DNA from: Narthecium ossifragum
Lineage: Eukaryota; Streptophyta; Magnoliopsida; Dioscoreales; Nartheciaceae
Direction of reading: 5' to 3'
DNA length: 64,000 bases
Assembly: GCA_963920575.1 (NCBI GenBank)
Contig: OY986967.1
Coordinates: 17,650,094 to 17,714,093, forward strand
Positions 1-11,439 of the stretch are shown here, in pieces. The position numbers and the translations under genes are program-made. The notes beneath the pieces are model-generated. The model did not search any database, was not told the origin of the DNA, and was given only the letters and a program-made list of their open reading frames with translations. How positions within the stretch are numbered: position 1 is the stretch's first letter; the number at the start of each line of letters is the position of its first letter.

Positions 1-1490
1 ATATAATTACAGAGTGATTGCATGTATTCAATCTACTTGTCTAAAAGTAAAGAATCGAAAAATTAATAATGAGAAAGACCACAGGCCAATCCCCCATTCT
101 GTATGTGTGCTTGTGTAAAAAAAGAAGAAGTAAAAAGCTAATAATCAGAAGTACGATACATGCTACCGTCTCTCTGCTTGTGTAAAAAAACAAGATTAAA
201 GAAATTAATAATTAAAAAGACCAGAATCCAGCATATTTTAGAGTCTACTACACCCACAAACTAAGATTTTTTTTAGTAATGAGAAAGATCACATGTCAGA
301 ATATTTAGAGTTTTCTAAGTCCACATGTCACTCCTATTTTTTAATAAAAATAAATGTAAAAACCAATCCGCAAGACTTCCTAGTTTTATATTAAAAACCA
401 ATCATTAAGACATTATATCTAAAGGAGGTTAAAGGCTTGATGGTGGTGACCCAATCCACCAATCCCCATATATGTTCTCTCCTCCTCCCTCCCTCCTCTT
501 CTCTCTTTTCCCTTTCTTTCTCTGCTTCCTCGCCTCTCCCTCTCATTTTTCTCTTTTCTTTAACTCCCCCTCTCTTCTTCCCCGTCTTCTTTCTGACCGG
601 CACCACCAGGTTCCCAAACGCTAACACCAGGTCTTGACCATCTTGTCAGCTCACCGGTGAAAGCCATCGAGCCCGAGCCGGGCCCAAAGCCATAGCTGAT
701 GGACCCCCGGCTCGAGATTTGCCGTCTGCCACCAGGGTTGCCGGTCAGCGAAGCAATCCTTGGCAGGAACTATGTTGCATGAACTGAATTAGCCTTGCTC
801 ACATCTCTCGATACATGATTAATACAAGTCTCTATGATTGAAACAGTAACAAATGAATCCACCCAATTGGAATTTCATTAAAGCTCAAGTCTTTTGTCCT
901 ATATATTGGAATTTTATTAAAGTTCAAGTCCTTTTGTCCGATATATTTCCTCAAGCTTTTTTTGTGTTTATTAAGATTGGTCCAAGCCCTATGTCCAGAT
1001 GAGATCAATACTTTTCTTGAAGAAGTATTTGTATGCCTAACAGGGTTCAAAGCAGTGATTGCCGTGCCAGTCGGCACATACTGGCACGAATCAGCACGTA
1101 TGGCACAAATCAGCACATATAGTGCCGGCAATTTGTTGGCAAGATACACTCCTGGGTCGGGACATGTATTAGCTTAGAAAAGACTCGTACCTGGTTCGGC
1201 TATATTCACTAAACATCGGGCTGGACCAGCTCACAACTCGTATCTATTGGGGCTAGGCTTTGAGTACCCAGTGGCTGGTTTGACTAGCCTAGCTTTTTGG
1301 CCATATTTGCAATGGTCACTGCCCTATTTTAACCTCCATCCAGTTTCTTCCCTTGCAACCATCACCCTTCTTTCACCCCACCCTCCTTTATTAGCAACTA
1401 CAGCCACCACAATTTGCTGCCTCTGTTTTCCTCCATAGATGGTGTTCTTTGAATTTTTTTCCCTTCGAGTTTTTGGAGATGTCCTTTACG
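1..1490. other. Gene-free upstream DNA
   Basis: No exon or transposon is recognised. The stretch is AT-rich at first, with a pyrimidine-rich C/T tract at about 476-590 that could be a 5'-UTR or promoter tract. A short GC-richer patch follows (640-770). At about 1066-1130 a small degenerate repeat of 'GGCAC-AATCAGCAC' units occurs. Short ORFs here have biased composition and no recognisable domain, so they are not called. It could be intron or 5' sequence of the CBSX gene, whose first exons are not visible. Confidence 0.5.
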
Positions 1491-1593
1491 CTAAATGGTA
1501 ATTTCTTATCATTGTGTCCTCGGTCTAGGTAGGACTGTTGATCTTGAATAGTAATTTACACTAAATAGTAATTTCTTATCATCGTGTCCTCGG
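1491..1593 (+). repeat. Local tandem duplication (about 70 bp), interrupted by a MITE
   Basis: The words CTAAATGGTAATTTCTTATC and TCCTCGG occur near 1491-1526. They recur as CTAAATAGTAATTTCTTATC and TCCTCGG at 1561-1593. The following word TAGGACTGTTGATCTTGAA is at 1531-1549 and again at 2262-2280. The second unit is therefore split by the insertion at 1594-2253. This shows the duplication existed before the MITE arrived. Confidence 0.7.
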
Positions 1594-2253
1594 CATGGAT
1601 TTGCGTACCGGCCGGTTTTTACCGGACCGGTGGCTAACCGGTCCGGTTTTCCCCCCCGGATCGGATTAGGGGGGGATCGGATGTGTACCGGCCGGTTTGT
1701 ATCCAAACCGGCCGGTACACGCCGGTTTGTATCCAAACCGGTCGGTACAAACCGGCCTGTACCGGTTTGAGGAAGAGAGATGGAGAGGGGGAAGCAGAGA
1801 AAAAATAAGGAAGGAGACAAAATAGGTTATTTATATCCATAACCTAATCCGGGCCGCGACCTGACCGGGCAGGTCGATCCCCGCCGGGGCGCTGCCCCGG
1901 ACCCCGTTCACTCTGCGTAGTGTGTCATAGTCGAGTCGGCGACAGAATCCAAGACATCCAATGCACAACAATATTGTATTATACTACTTTGACAACTTGT
2001 CACTCTGCTTTCATATAAGAAATGATATTTGGCCAATTGGAGATGTTGAATACAAGTGAATATCAACTTTAATTGTTAATTATATTAGTTAGCTTCAATG
2101 TATTTCAAATCAAATAAGAAACGAACCAAAACACCTAGAACATGTTTCATGACCGGTTTGCCGGCGTACCGGTCCGGTACGCACCGTACCGGTGGTACGT
2201 ACCGTACCGGCCGGAGACCGGAACGGCGCGTGCCACCGGTATGGAAATCCATG
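1594..2253. mobile_element. CCGG-rich MITE with perfect 8-bp target duplication
   Basis: The element begins CATGGATTTGCGTACCGG. Its other end, read in reverse complement, is CATGGATTTCCATACCGG, which gives an 18-bp terminal inverted repeat with two mismatches. It is flanked by an exact 8-bp direct repeat GTCCTCGG at 1586-1593 and 2254-2261. The interior has many ACCGG/CCGGT words in both orientations (about 1600-1765 and 2150-2240), so it can fold on itself. There is no transposase. An 8-bp duplication is typical of hAT-mobilised MITEs, but the family assignment is an inference. Confidence 0.8.
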
Positions 2254-2790
2254 GTCCTCGGTAGGACTGTTGATCTTGAACATCCTTGAATACCAAGATG
2301 CGTTTTCTGGATTTGGTCGTGGCTTGATATTCATTAGCTTTTATTGCATCTAACCAGGGACAAGTTCTTTTTTGTACTGCTTGAAGATTATAAAATACCT
2401 TGTTTCATCTATTGTCTTGGCCATGAGCCTCCTAGAAATGCATCTTCACCTATATTATTGTCTGATGTGAATTGTTGGACTTCATAATGTAGGTTTATCT
2501 CCAACTACTAATATGTGTTCAAGCGCATATGTATTGTCTTCTGTTATGGTGTATTACAAGGTCAAATACAAAATATATGTAAATGTGTATGCTTAAATTT
2601 CTCAAAATAATCATCCATTACAAATGTGTTACCAGATAGTTCTTATAGAAACATACCTAGTTTTCCTAGTCAAGGCGTTTTTTGAATATATGAAAGATAA
2701 ATTCTTGTGTAGGACCATAATTGCAGTTCTAATGTTATAGTGCCTTCCTTTTAAATGGCTAAATTATCCAAATTTCCTTTTTTTCATTAG

Positions 2791-5700
2791 GTTGTGGGCG
2801 AGCTGATACAAGCTTGTTTCCTGAGGTTGACAGCACATGGAAAGTATGTAGTGATTGTAAAATCTCTTTTTGATGTTCATTTTATGAGTAGCGAAGCTTC
2901 TCAACCATCATACCAAGCAAGTTTTGCGATAAGTCGGGTTTGAACTTGCAGATAAAAAAAGTCATCCTTTTGGTACTCTGAAAATGAATGAATTGATTAG
3001 ATTAAGTTAAAATTCTATCATTTTTGTGGTTGGAGACAACGATTTTTATCTTTTATACTAAATAGAGTGCTTTGTTTGTGGTTCTGAGATCATTTTCTCT
3101 CTGAACTGTATTTAATGTATGAAGTTTAACTATAGATTTTTGCTTTTAACCAGAGTGTTAGAATCATCTTGAATTCACTTATGTAGGATACGATCGCTTG
3201 CTATCAGTTTTTTTTTTCATGTCTAGAATCTCATTAGGAGTGAAGTTTTATGTGCTTGGTTACGTTTAACTGGTTCATTGTACTAGATGATGTAACAAAC
3301 GAGGTTTATTGACATGTTACTTGCATAAATTTGGTGTAGACTTTGCCAATATGTGATCTAGTAGTTAAGGTTAATCATCTTGTTAATTTGTAAGCTTGTT
3401 AAGGTCTGTTTAAATATGAACTTTGTGGCACAAAGCATCAGACTTTCTTGGCGAAAAGGCCATAGGGTACTTGAGTCTCCTTCAATCGAACAACAGTTAC
3501 TTTTATAAATGGCCATTTGACCCTTGCATGCTAGTGTACAGGATAAGAAGCGCTGACATGTGCTGGAGCCCTAAGTGACTGTGTCGAACATGTATCGGAC
3601 ACATACATGTGATGGATACGTTGGGTACTCTATGTCGGACACGTTCCCCTAACGTGTTGCGCTTTCTTATCTTTTTAATTTCAGCCACGGTTGGGACATG
3701 TTGCGACGTGTCAGGGGCGTGGTTGCTGACCTATGTTTGATAGGGGTTGGGTTTTAGGTTGCATATCGGGTTTAACCCGAAAAGGTTTAAGTAACTATCT
3801 GATTTCTAACTTATTGATAGAAATGAGTTTACAACCTGTTGAACAACGCTTTTTTAGATTGCGTATGTAGATTTTTACAAAGATGCATTATTTATTATTA
3901 TGATAACAACAAGTTTTGTTCTCTTAGTTTGTTTTGCTCATGATGATTTATTCAGTCTCATAGAAAATATTTCTTAAGATGGGAAACAATGGTTCTGGTA
4001 GTAGTAACACTGCATTGGATCAGTTTGATGAGAATACACTATTGATGAAGCATGTGAGGAAATTGAAGAAAGCGAGAGAGGGAGGAGGGAATTTTCTATT
4101 TTAATAATGTGATATTTGCCACTCGATTTTCAAAGGTTTGTACACAAGAGTGACATCACACTTTTGAAAATTTTGGATAAGGAGATTCACACATGTTAAA
4201 AGATGACAAGTGAAGATATTATGGAAATGCAAAGAGCACTTGATGAGGCGGACCCTCGAATTAAAAAGCGCTCAACCCATGAAAGTTTCCTCGTCTCCTA
4301 ATTCGGGTGTGCTATTGGGTAGCTACTCCAAGAAGAAGGTTATGAATCAAAGAAAGAGAGTCAAGTCATAGTGGAAATTGGAGTGGAAGTGTGAGAGGAA
4401 GTACTATTGAGATTCATTCATTACGTAAGAAAGGTATCAATTAAATTGTTAGATTGCTAGGATGTTCTATTAGCCGAACTTACCATTTTTTTTTTTGATT
4501 AGTTGAACTTACCATTCACCTTGTAAGAAATCCTTATTTTATCAGCTCTTACAAATTTGCTATTTTTACAAACTTTTATGGGTTGAGTACTTTTAATTCG
4601 AAGAATGCAATTGGCTTAGTGATATTGCCAGGGATTTTTCGTGTACAATTTCATTCCTCTCCACATGTCTTGTGGTAATTCAACACAAGGAGTCCAAGAG
4701 ATGGTACGAAATTGGGCTTCAATGAGTTTTTCTGTAGCTTACAGTTAGTAGCATTGTTGGTAATTACTTGAACCAAATTTCGAGGTTCAACCTCATTAAT
4801 AACACCTTTCATTAAGTTCACATTGAAATAATTGTCCTTGATTTCTCCAGAGCAATCAACTGGCTTTAGAAATTAGGAGTCGCTCATGAGAATAACTCCA
4901 ACCATCATGACTATGCTCACTCCCTTTTGTCCACATTCTCTTAATTGGTTGCAAATGCCTCTCCACATTTGTCATTTCCCTTCGAAGTAATTTGGTACGC
5001 AACAAATTATACCTAGGAGGTACATAGCATGAAAGATTGTCATTAGCAGTAAATTTGCAAGAGCTGATAAAGTAATGATTTCTTGCATGGTGAAATGGTA
5101 AGAATGGTAAGCCCGATGAATAAAACATTCTAACAATATGAATGCAATTGATCCACTTCTTTCACATTGAATGCTTTCTCAATAGCACCTTTACTCCAAC
5201 TTCTACGATGACTTAATTTTCTTTTCTGATTTATAAGCTTCTTTTGAGTATAGCGACCTAATAACATATCAGAATTAGGTGGCAAAGGAAATTTTATCAT
5301 TGAGCGCTTTTAATTTGAGCTTCCGCCTCTTTGCATGCCCATAATACCTTTTTACATGCGCCATCCCCCTTGCTCAAAATTTTCATCAAGTGTACTTTCA
5401 CTCTTGTTTAAGAGCCCTTGTAGGTCGAATGACAAGTTATATTGAAATGGAAAATTTCCTCCCACTACCGCCTTCTCCAATTGTGTCTCGTACTTCATCA
5501 ATGGTTTATTCTCATCAAACTGATCCAATTTTGCAGTGTTACGGCTACTAGAATCATTGGCTGTCATCTCTAGAAATAGTTCATCTGAATTGAATAAATC
5601 ATTATGAGCAAAATAAGTTGAGAGAACAAAATTGTTGTTATCATAAATTTAAAATAGCATCTTTGCATATATCTACAAATAGTGGAGTATATGCAATCTA

Positions 5701-7583
5701 GAAAAGAGATGCTTAGCAAGTTGTAAACTGCATTTCTAACAATAAGTTAGAAATTAGAACATGATTATGTGACAAAATATATGTATTTTAAGGTTAAACT
5801 GGTTGATTATGTGTGTTTTAGCTCTGATGGAGGATTGGTCTTAAATGTACAAAAGAGAGATAGAAAGAGAGAGAGGACAAAAGAACTTTGAAGAAGGCCC
5901 GTGGGTTGTTTCCGCAACCATGGCTGGAAACACAGGGGAAAGAAGCATCATTACTGGGAAGTCATCTGAAGCAAGAGAAAAGAAAAGAAAAAGAAAAATC
6001 GCAACATGAAGAACATTGCAACAGGGGGAGAAAAAAGAGAGTGAGCAAGAGATGCAAAACAAAATGATTTACTTGGATGTAGGTGTCGTTGGCAGTAGCT
6101 GCCAAGATCCACCGCCGCTAGCAGCCGCTGTCATCCTGCATGAACGTTCTTTCTATCGCTTAGGGTATCGGTATTGAAGTGTTGTTGGGCTCTAGTCACT
6201 ATAGTTGCTTAATCCCTTATCGGCTTAAATCAAATATACCTCCTAAAACCCGACCCTTTTGAAACATAAGTCAGCAACCGTATCCCTAACGTATCGTAAT
6301 GTGTCCCTATTGTGTCCGAAATTTAAAAATAAACATGATAGGGAACGTATCCGACACGAGTCCCCAACTTGTCCATCACATGTTTGTGTTTGACACGGAC
6401 ATGTTTCGCTCCTCTTCTTAGCTTGAAACTGCAATGATGCTTGCAAAAGTTACTTGCTTTGCCAATATTAACATGATCTGTGCTGCTGCTTGTGTTACAA
6501 TCAGGATTTGACTTTGCTCCATCTGCATTTTTAGATGTTATTTGTTGTAAGGGATAATTACATAAAACCCCCTGAAAAGATACCTAATATCACAAAACCG
6601 CCTATGATTTGACAATATCATAAAACCCGGAAAACATTAGATTATATAAAAAAATCCGGAATTAATTTAATGTGGATATATAGGTAAAATTACTAAACTA
6701 CTGACTATATTGGGTGTATATACCTCTGTATTAGACGTCAGACCTAATGTCCAGGGACATGTTGGTCATTTCATAAATTAATTGCATATTTTTACAATGA
6801 TTAAGTCATTAAATTGGACTGAAAGTGTTATATGAAAGAGGATTATATGCAATAATTCTATGTTTTTAGGGGGTTCTAGGATATTGTCAAAAATGTAGGG
6901 GGTTTTATGATATTACATATCTTTTTAAAGGGTTTTATGTGATTATCTAGTTGTAAATCCTCTACCGTATTTGTATGCCATTATGTAAGTATTCATATAT
7001 TGCTTGCTTATCCATGGTAATAAGTGTCTTCCACTATTATGCAATTAATTCTGCTTTCTCTTAATATTGAATACGTGCACTTTTATTTCGCCATATTTAT
7101 TTATTAGAGTGTTGAATAACAGGTTACTTTGTGTCCATGCAAATATGCTTTTCATGCTGCAGACATTCAATGAGATCCAAAAGTTGTTAAGCAAAATGAA
7201 CGGTAAAGTCATTGGCGATGTGATGACTCCTGCACCTCTTGTTGTTCGTGAAACAACAAATCTTGGAGATGCAGCAAGGTTTCATTTGAGAACTTCCACT
7301 CTGCTGTCATATAGTTGCCAAGATTAACTGGACTGGCATATAATAAGTTTATAACCCTATTGCAGATTATTGCTTGAAACAAAATACCGCAGGCTTCCAG
7401 TTGTTGATGGTGCTGGCAAATTGGTAAGTCTGTGCAACTCTCTCCCTATTAGCACTTCATCTATTTATCTTGTCTGATGTTTTTTGTTTGTCAATTTTTA
7501 AGGTTGGGATCATCACCAGGGGAAACGTAGTAAGAGCTGCACTCCACATAAAGCATGCTAATGATAAAACTTCACATCCTTAA
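2791..7583 (+). CDS. CBS-domain protein, CBSX1/2-like (3' exons)
   Basis: This is the C-terminal part of a two-CBS-domain protein of the plastid CBSX1/CBSX2 type. In Arabidopsis these proteins bind adenosine nucleotides and modulate thioredoxins. Four exons join in frame with AG/GT borders: 2791-2843, 7163-7278, 7366-7423 and 7503-7583 (TAA at 7581). Key peptides are FPEVDSTWK (the linker after CBS1), VIGDVMTPAPLVVRE (start of CBS2), RRLPVVDGAGKL and GIITRGNVVRAAL, which match the family's exon order. Intron phases agree at every junction, the codon spanning 7278/7366 being AG|A. The CBS1 and transit-peptide exons are not found upstream and probably lie before the window. The first intron (2844-7162) is enlarged by transposons. 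Exons show no stops or frameshifts, so the gene is probably functional if the intron is spliced. I am not sure whether it is the CBSX1 or CBSX2 orthologue. Confidence 0.88.
3568..4575 (+). mobile_element. hAT/DUF659-type transposon fragment, left inverted arm
   Basis: This is a 5' fragment of a plant hAT-related element, lying in the CBSX intron. It contains a start-like region with the words NTALDQFDENTLLMK followed by a degenerate BED-zinc-finger-like stretch, then a segment reading EMQRALDEADPRIKKRSTHE with stops. The same sequence occurs on the opposite strand at about 4880-6430, so the two copies form an inverted repeat. Upstream noncoding sequence also matches, including the GTGATGGATACGTTGGG area near 3610. 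The copy ends near 4575 just after the word for LPF. It is not intact; arm limits are approximate (about 30 bp either way). Confidence 0.65.
4600..6430 (-). mobile_element. hAT/DUF659-type transposon copy, right inverted arm
   Basis: This is a longer copy of the same element, in reverse orientation. From 6430 downward it has the same noncoding leader as the left arm, plus an extra 350-400 bp (about 5810-6180) that the left arm lacks. The transposase start region follows (see the separate entry). The extra piece may be a 5' exon or leader lost from the left copy. Together the arms span about 2.9 kb of near-palindrome inside the first visible CBSX intron. Boundaries are by eye and no clean terminal repeats were found. 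Confidence 0.65.
4620..5570 (-). pseudogene. hAT-family (DUF659) transposase fragment
   Basis: Read on the - strand, the N-terminal part (from 5567) has KLDQFDENKPLMKYETQLEK and a following BED-finger-like region. Next is a degenerate linker (about 5160-5340), and then 5128-4856 carries SSGLPFLPFHHARN, GYVPPRYNLLRTKLL, ERHLQPIKRMW and DGWSYSHERLL. These are the order and wording of plant DUF659 hAT transposases, where the usual text is close to DGWSDPQRRPL. Below 4855, words like VINEVEPRNLVQVITNNATNC continue the RNase H-like fold. Several frame breaks and stops occur and the C-terminal hAT dimerisation region is absent, so this is a relic. Confidence 0.7.
6551..6949. mobile_element. MITE with long inverted ends
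   Basis: A 399-bp element in the CBSX intron. The left end (GATAATTACATAAAACCC) matches the reverse complement of the right end (GATAATCACATAAAACCC). The similarity continues inward for about 90 bp on each side, including words such as ATATCATAAAACCC. The 7-bp word GTTGTAA flanks both sides (6544-6550 and 6950-6956), a likely target duplication. It has no coding capacity. The ends resemble plant MULE- or hAT-type MITEs with a GGGTTTTATGT motif; the superfamily is not settled. Confidence 0.7.
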
Positions 7584-8314
7584 ATGTGATCGCAAGAGGC
7601 GTAATGATAGCAGGTGATGTCGTGAATTGTCTTCCATTTTGTTGTATAGCATTTCGATAGCTCAGCAGAAAGCATCTAGAGATACACCATATTTTAACAC
7701 TGCCGTATAACATATTATAGCATAGTGTCATTTATTAGCTCCAAAGGCAAAGGCAAAATTTTCTGTGAAGGGCCTCATGTTGTTTTGGACAAGATATACA
7801 GAGTGAAATCCTAAAAGTTCATAAGAAGTGCTGCCTATGGATCTTTTCTTGGATTGTGTTTTCCTTTTCTTCTCGGGTGCTTAGATGAGCCAAAAGGCTG
7901 GTTTGTGGTAGTGTTACAATAGAGAGAGAAAAATTTGGTGATGTCTAAGAGTTATATACTAGTATGACAATGCCCGAGGATTTTGGCTGCAGAGGACAGG
8001 AAGAGATTCCTATAAATACTTTGCCTCATGAAAAAGAATATCTGGTAATACGTACCATCAAGATTAGGATCAATTGGTATAAATTACTGCAGACTTGTCT
8101 AAACTATAAAATGGTGCCTAGATGAAGCAATGGTTTGGCTTACCAAGTTCAGATGATGAGTTCTAGTCCCCTTTTAACTTTTAATCTTTGGTGGCAATAT
8201 GTTACATAGTCTCTTTTGCTCTCTTGAAATCTATGTAATCTATAGCAAGCTTCCTTGGAGCTTGTTTTGTCTATAACAGAATATATTAAAGTTCTTTGTT
8301 ACAAGAGGTTCAAG
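7584..8314 (+). other. 3' flank/UTR of the CBSX-like gene
   Basis: This follows the TAA at 7581-7583. It is AT-rich without ORFs of note and probably includes the 3'-UTR and polyadenylation region, though no single poly(A) signal stands out. It ends at the target site GAGGA (8315-8319) of the copia element, which therefore sits about 0.73 kb past the stop codon. The original downstream flank resumes at 16110. Confidence 0.45.
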
Positions 8315-8319
8315 GAGGA

Positions 8320-8509
8320 TGTTAAGATAAGAGAAGAACATGATCCATGGAGTAGAAATTATATTTCTGTCTCTCCGTTACAGTGTACAAAAGCAACCTT
8401 TATATAACAAAGAGGATGGATATGTATGGTCATACAAGAATGGTAATACAAAGTATGGTAGGAGCATTTATGGAAGGAGAATAATAATAGTTATGAATAT
8501 ATTCTAACA
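8320..8509 (-). repeat. Copia 3' LTR
   Basis: A 190-bp LTR, TG...CA bounded (TGTTAAG to TCTAACA), matching 15922-16109. It is adjacent to a polypurine tract on the inner side (8510-8530). It contains the TATA-like word TTATATAA near 8400, which lies in the reverse strand sense of the element. Confidence 0.92.
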
Positions 8510-8535
8510 ACCCCCTCAAACTCAAGGTGGTAAAC

Positions 8536-10482
8536 TCAAGGTGGTAACGATGACACCAACTTGAGTTTGGAAACAAGAAGGTGAAATTGGCTAGGACGGT
8601 GCGCCTTTGTAAAGACATTGGCTAGCTGATCTGCAGAGGCAACTGGACAAAGGCGAAGGTTGCATTCTTGTAAATGATGGCGCACAAAGTGGCAATCGGT
8701 CTTGATATGTTTGGTGCGCTCACGGTAGATATCATTATGGGCAATCTGAATCACGGTTGTCACAATAAATAGGAGTGCTAGATTGCAAGGGAACACCCAA
8801 ATCATGTAGAAGCCACAGAAGCTCAGAAGTGGTGTTAGCGAGAGCCCGATACTCAGTGTTAGTGCTAGAGCGAGTAACAATAGTTCGCTTCTTGCTTCGC
8901 CAAGAGATAAGAGAATCTCCCAAGAGGAATAAGAAGCCAGTGGTGGAGCGTGGACCACTAGGATCACTCACCCAATCAACTTCAGAATAAACGTGCAATG
9001 TCAGGTAGGTGTGCGAGGAGTAGTGAAGCCCACAAAAGAGTACCATTGGCATTGTGTAGGATGTGAAGAACAGTAGTATAATGAACAGAGCGTGGAGCAG
9101 TCATAAACTAGCTGACAAGATGAACCGCATAGGCGATATTAGGTATGGTGACTGAGATATATAAGACTGCCAACAACCTACCGATAAAGAGTCACATCTT
9201 GAACATGCTCGCCATCAGTAGCTCGAAGTTTGATGTTGGATTCAAAAGGGCTATTAGTTATCTTATAATTGGTAATCTGGCACAAGATAAAAGATCATAT
9301 GCATACTTGGCTTGAGTCAAATAGTAGTCGTCAAAAGCAAGAGAGCCAAGATCTTTATCTCAAAATGCTGACTCAAAATTGCTGAAGCTCTTGACTGTCG
9401 GAGGATCATCACCAGTGATGATCATATCGTCCACATAAAGTAGCAAAATAGTGACACCAGTAGCAGTGCGTCGAGTAAAAAGAGTGGAGTCATAGGAGCT
9501 AGAGGTAAATTCGTACTGTCATAACAGAGATGAACTTGGCGAACCAGGCCCTTGGGGCTTGCTTGAGCCCATACAATGCACGTCGGAGACGACAAACAGT
9601 ATGAGGAGAATGTGGATATCCTGGAGGAGGCTGCATATAAACCTCCTTACTTAGATCACCATTTAGAAAACCGTTCTTCACATCCATCTGAAACATGGGC
9701 CACTAGCGAACATATGCCACGACAAGAAGGGAGCGTACTGAAGTAATACGAGCAACCGGAGCAAAGGTCTCCTCCTAGTCGATGCCATACTCTCATGTAA
9801 ATCCCTTGGCCACAAGACGGGCTTTGTACCGCTCAACAGAACCATCAGAGTTAGTTTTGATCTTGTAGATCCATTTGCACCCAACTGCACTCTTAGCATA
9901 AGGAAGAGCCACTAAATCCCAGGTATGAGTCTTGGTAAGAGCATCAAGTTCTTAAGACATAGCTTGTTGCCAAAGAGGATCAGAAGAGGCCTCATGTTAG
10001 GCTCATGTAAGCTAGGGCAGCATAGCAAATAAAGTCATGAAGATTTGAAGGAAGTTCTCTTACTCGAGTAGAGCGAAGAGGGCTAGAGGGAGCAGTCTCA
10101 GAGAAGGAGACTCAAGACGTGAAGTGGGAGGACCGGCAGAAGAATCAGGAGCAGCAGTAGGGCCTGTCAACTGTGTCTCGTTAGAGTCCACAACCATGTC
10201 ATCAAGGTTACTTGTGTATGGTAACAAATCCACGGAGACATTCGTGAAGAGTGTGATGTGGCTGGGTAGTGAGGGTGTAAAAGAGGTCATATTGCTAAAT
10301 GACCTATGCTCCCAAAAGGTAACATGATGGGATATCCGAAGACGTTGGTCAATGGGATCATAACAGCGATAACCCTTATGTTCTATTCCATAGCCTAGGA
10401 AACAACATAAGCGCGATCTAGGTTGGAACATAGTGCACTCATGTGGTTGTAAATGAACAAAACAGGCACTCCCAAAAACTCT
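8536..10482 (-). pseudogene. Copia 3' integrase, reverse transcriptase and RNase H, broken
   Basis: It resumes on the - strand at about 10482 with the integrase tail (CFVHLQPHECTMFQPRS, then FLGYGIEHKGYRCYDP). An RT region follows, with MDVKNGFLNGDL, VYMQPPPGYPH and LYGLKQAPRAW at 9696-9520. The YVDD catalytic box is encoded near 9427-9436. RNase H follows at 9052-8536, with DPSGPRSTTGFLF and STNTEYRALANTTSELLW, then the QLANVFTKA tail. This is the usual copia order. Stops and frame changes occur between blocks. Confidence 0.85.
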
Positions 10483-11023
10483 ACCGTTTGGTTGCGGGAT
10501 AGATTATTCCGGGTTTAGAGAGGATAGGGATTAGTATGGTGGGATAAGTAGTGAGATAAAGTTATTTCATTTGTGATGTTTGGTTGAAAAGCAGGGATAA
10601 ATCAATAACGATTACTTAGGATAAGGAAATAGTGTTTCGATGGAAAATGTGGAATTTGAATAGGGATTAGGGAGGTTTGGAAAGTATATTCCAAACGTGA
10701 CTTTGTATTTGATATATTGGGTATTTAATTAATAATATTATAATACATATAATATTCATCTTGACTTTCATTCTACTAATATTATAATGCATATAATTAA
10801 GGGTTAATAACATTTTACTCTCCTTATAGTTTGGAAATATATCAATTTACCCCTATATTTTAAAACGTGACAAAATTTACCCTTAATTTATCAATGTGGT
10901 CGTATCAAACCCAATTGTCAAACAGAGTTAGTTGGGTTGATGGCAAACCGGTTAAATAGGTTACGTGCGATCCCGTTTAACCGGTTTTGCCCGTCGCAAA
11001 ACCTATTCACCACTGTCACCTCC

Positions 11024-11421
11024 TCATCGACCTGTCCTGGAGTCGTACAACTCTATAGATTTCAAGATGGTTCGCGCTGTGTTGCTGTCGCCGGCGATGA
11101 TAGCGATCGAGCCGGAGCTCCTGGAGCCAAAGAGGCATCGTGGGGTATTCATCCGGCCACACTTTGCCCAGCTGGGTCCTCGGCTGCTATACTTCCAAAC
11201 GGCGAAGTCCCAAAGCTTGCGACCGAAGACAAGAAGCTGGGATCCTACAACAAGGGACTCTTTGTCGGCGTGCTTGAAGTAGTCGTCGGAGGGGATCTCT
11301 CGAAGCACCATCTAGAGCGGGATCCTGTTTCAAACACCTCCCACCCTCTCAGATTAGAAACCATGTACACCCGGTGCTTGGCGACACCCATCCTTTGTCG
11401 TAGCCCATAAACCTCGCGGTC
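11024..11421 (-). pseudogene. Captured F-box/kelch-repeat gene fragment
   Basis: On the - strand from 11421 the frame reads REVYGLRQRMGVAKH, VYMVSNLRGWEVF and SRSRW. A frame change follows near 11310, then MVLREIPSDDYFKHADKES, LLVFGRKLWDFAVWKYS, MNTPRCLFGSRSSGSIAI and ELYDSRTGR. Order and wording match plant F-box/kelch proteins of the SKIP11 type, where the first kelch repeats follow the F-box. Only about 130 codons are present, with neither the F-box nor the later kelch repeats, and both edges abut Pack-MULE sequence. It is a captured fragment rather than a gene; splicing into a transcript is possible but not shown. Confidence 0.75.
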
Positions 11422-11439
11422 GTGGCGGTGCTGCCAGAG

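Noticed and set aside
437..637. Open frame in a C/T-rich tract (and its antisense partner 391-627)
   Set aside because: Composition-driven low-complexity frame with no domain; better read as a UTR- or promoter-like tract.
1..2790. Upstream CBSX exons (CBS1 domain, transit peptide)
   Set aside because: Looked for the text around VSDYDLLALDSISG and GDFMT in all frames by eye and found none; they probably lie outside the window.
8775..8990. + strand ORFs opposite copia RNase H
   Set aside because: Shadow of the - strand copia frame with clear RNase H motifs.
10937..11410. + strand 157-codon ORF in the Pack-MULE core
   Set aside because: It is antisense to the kelch-like - strand fragment, which carries the recognisable conserved words.
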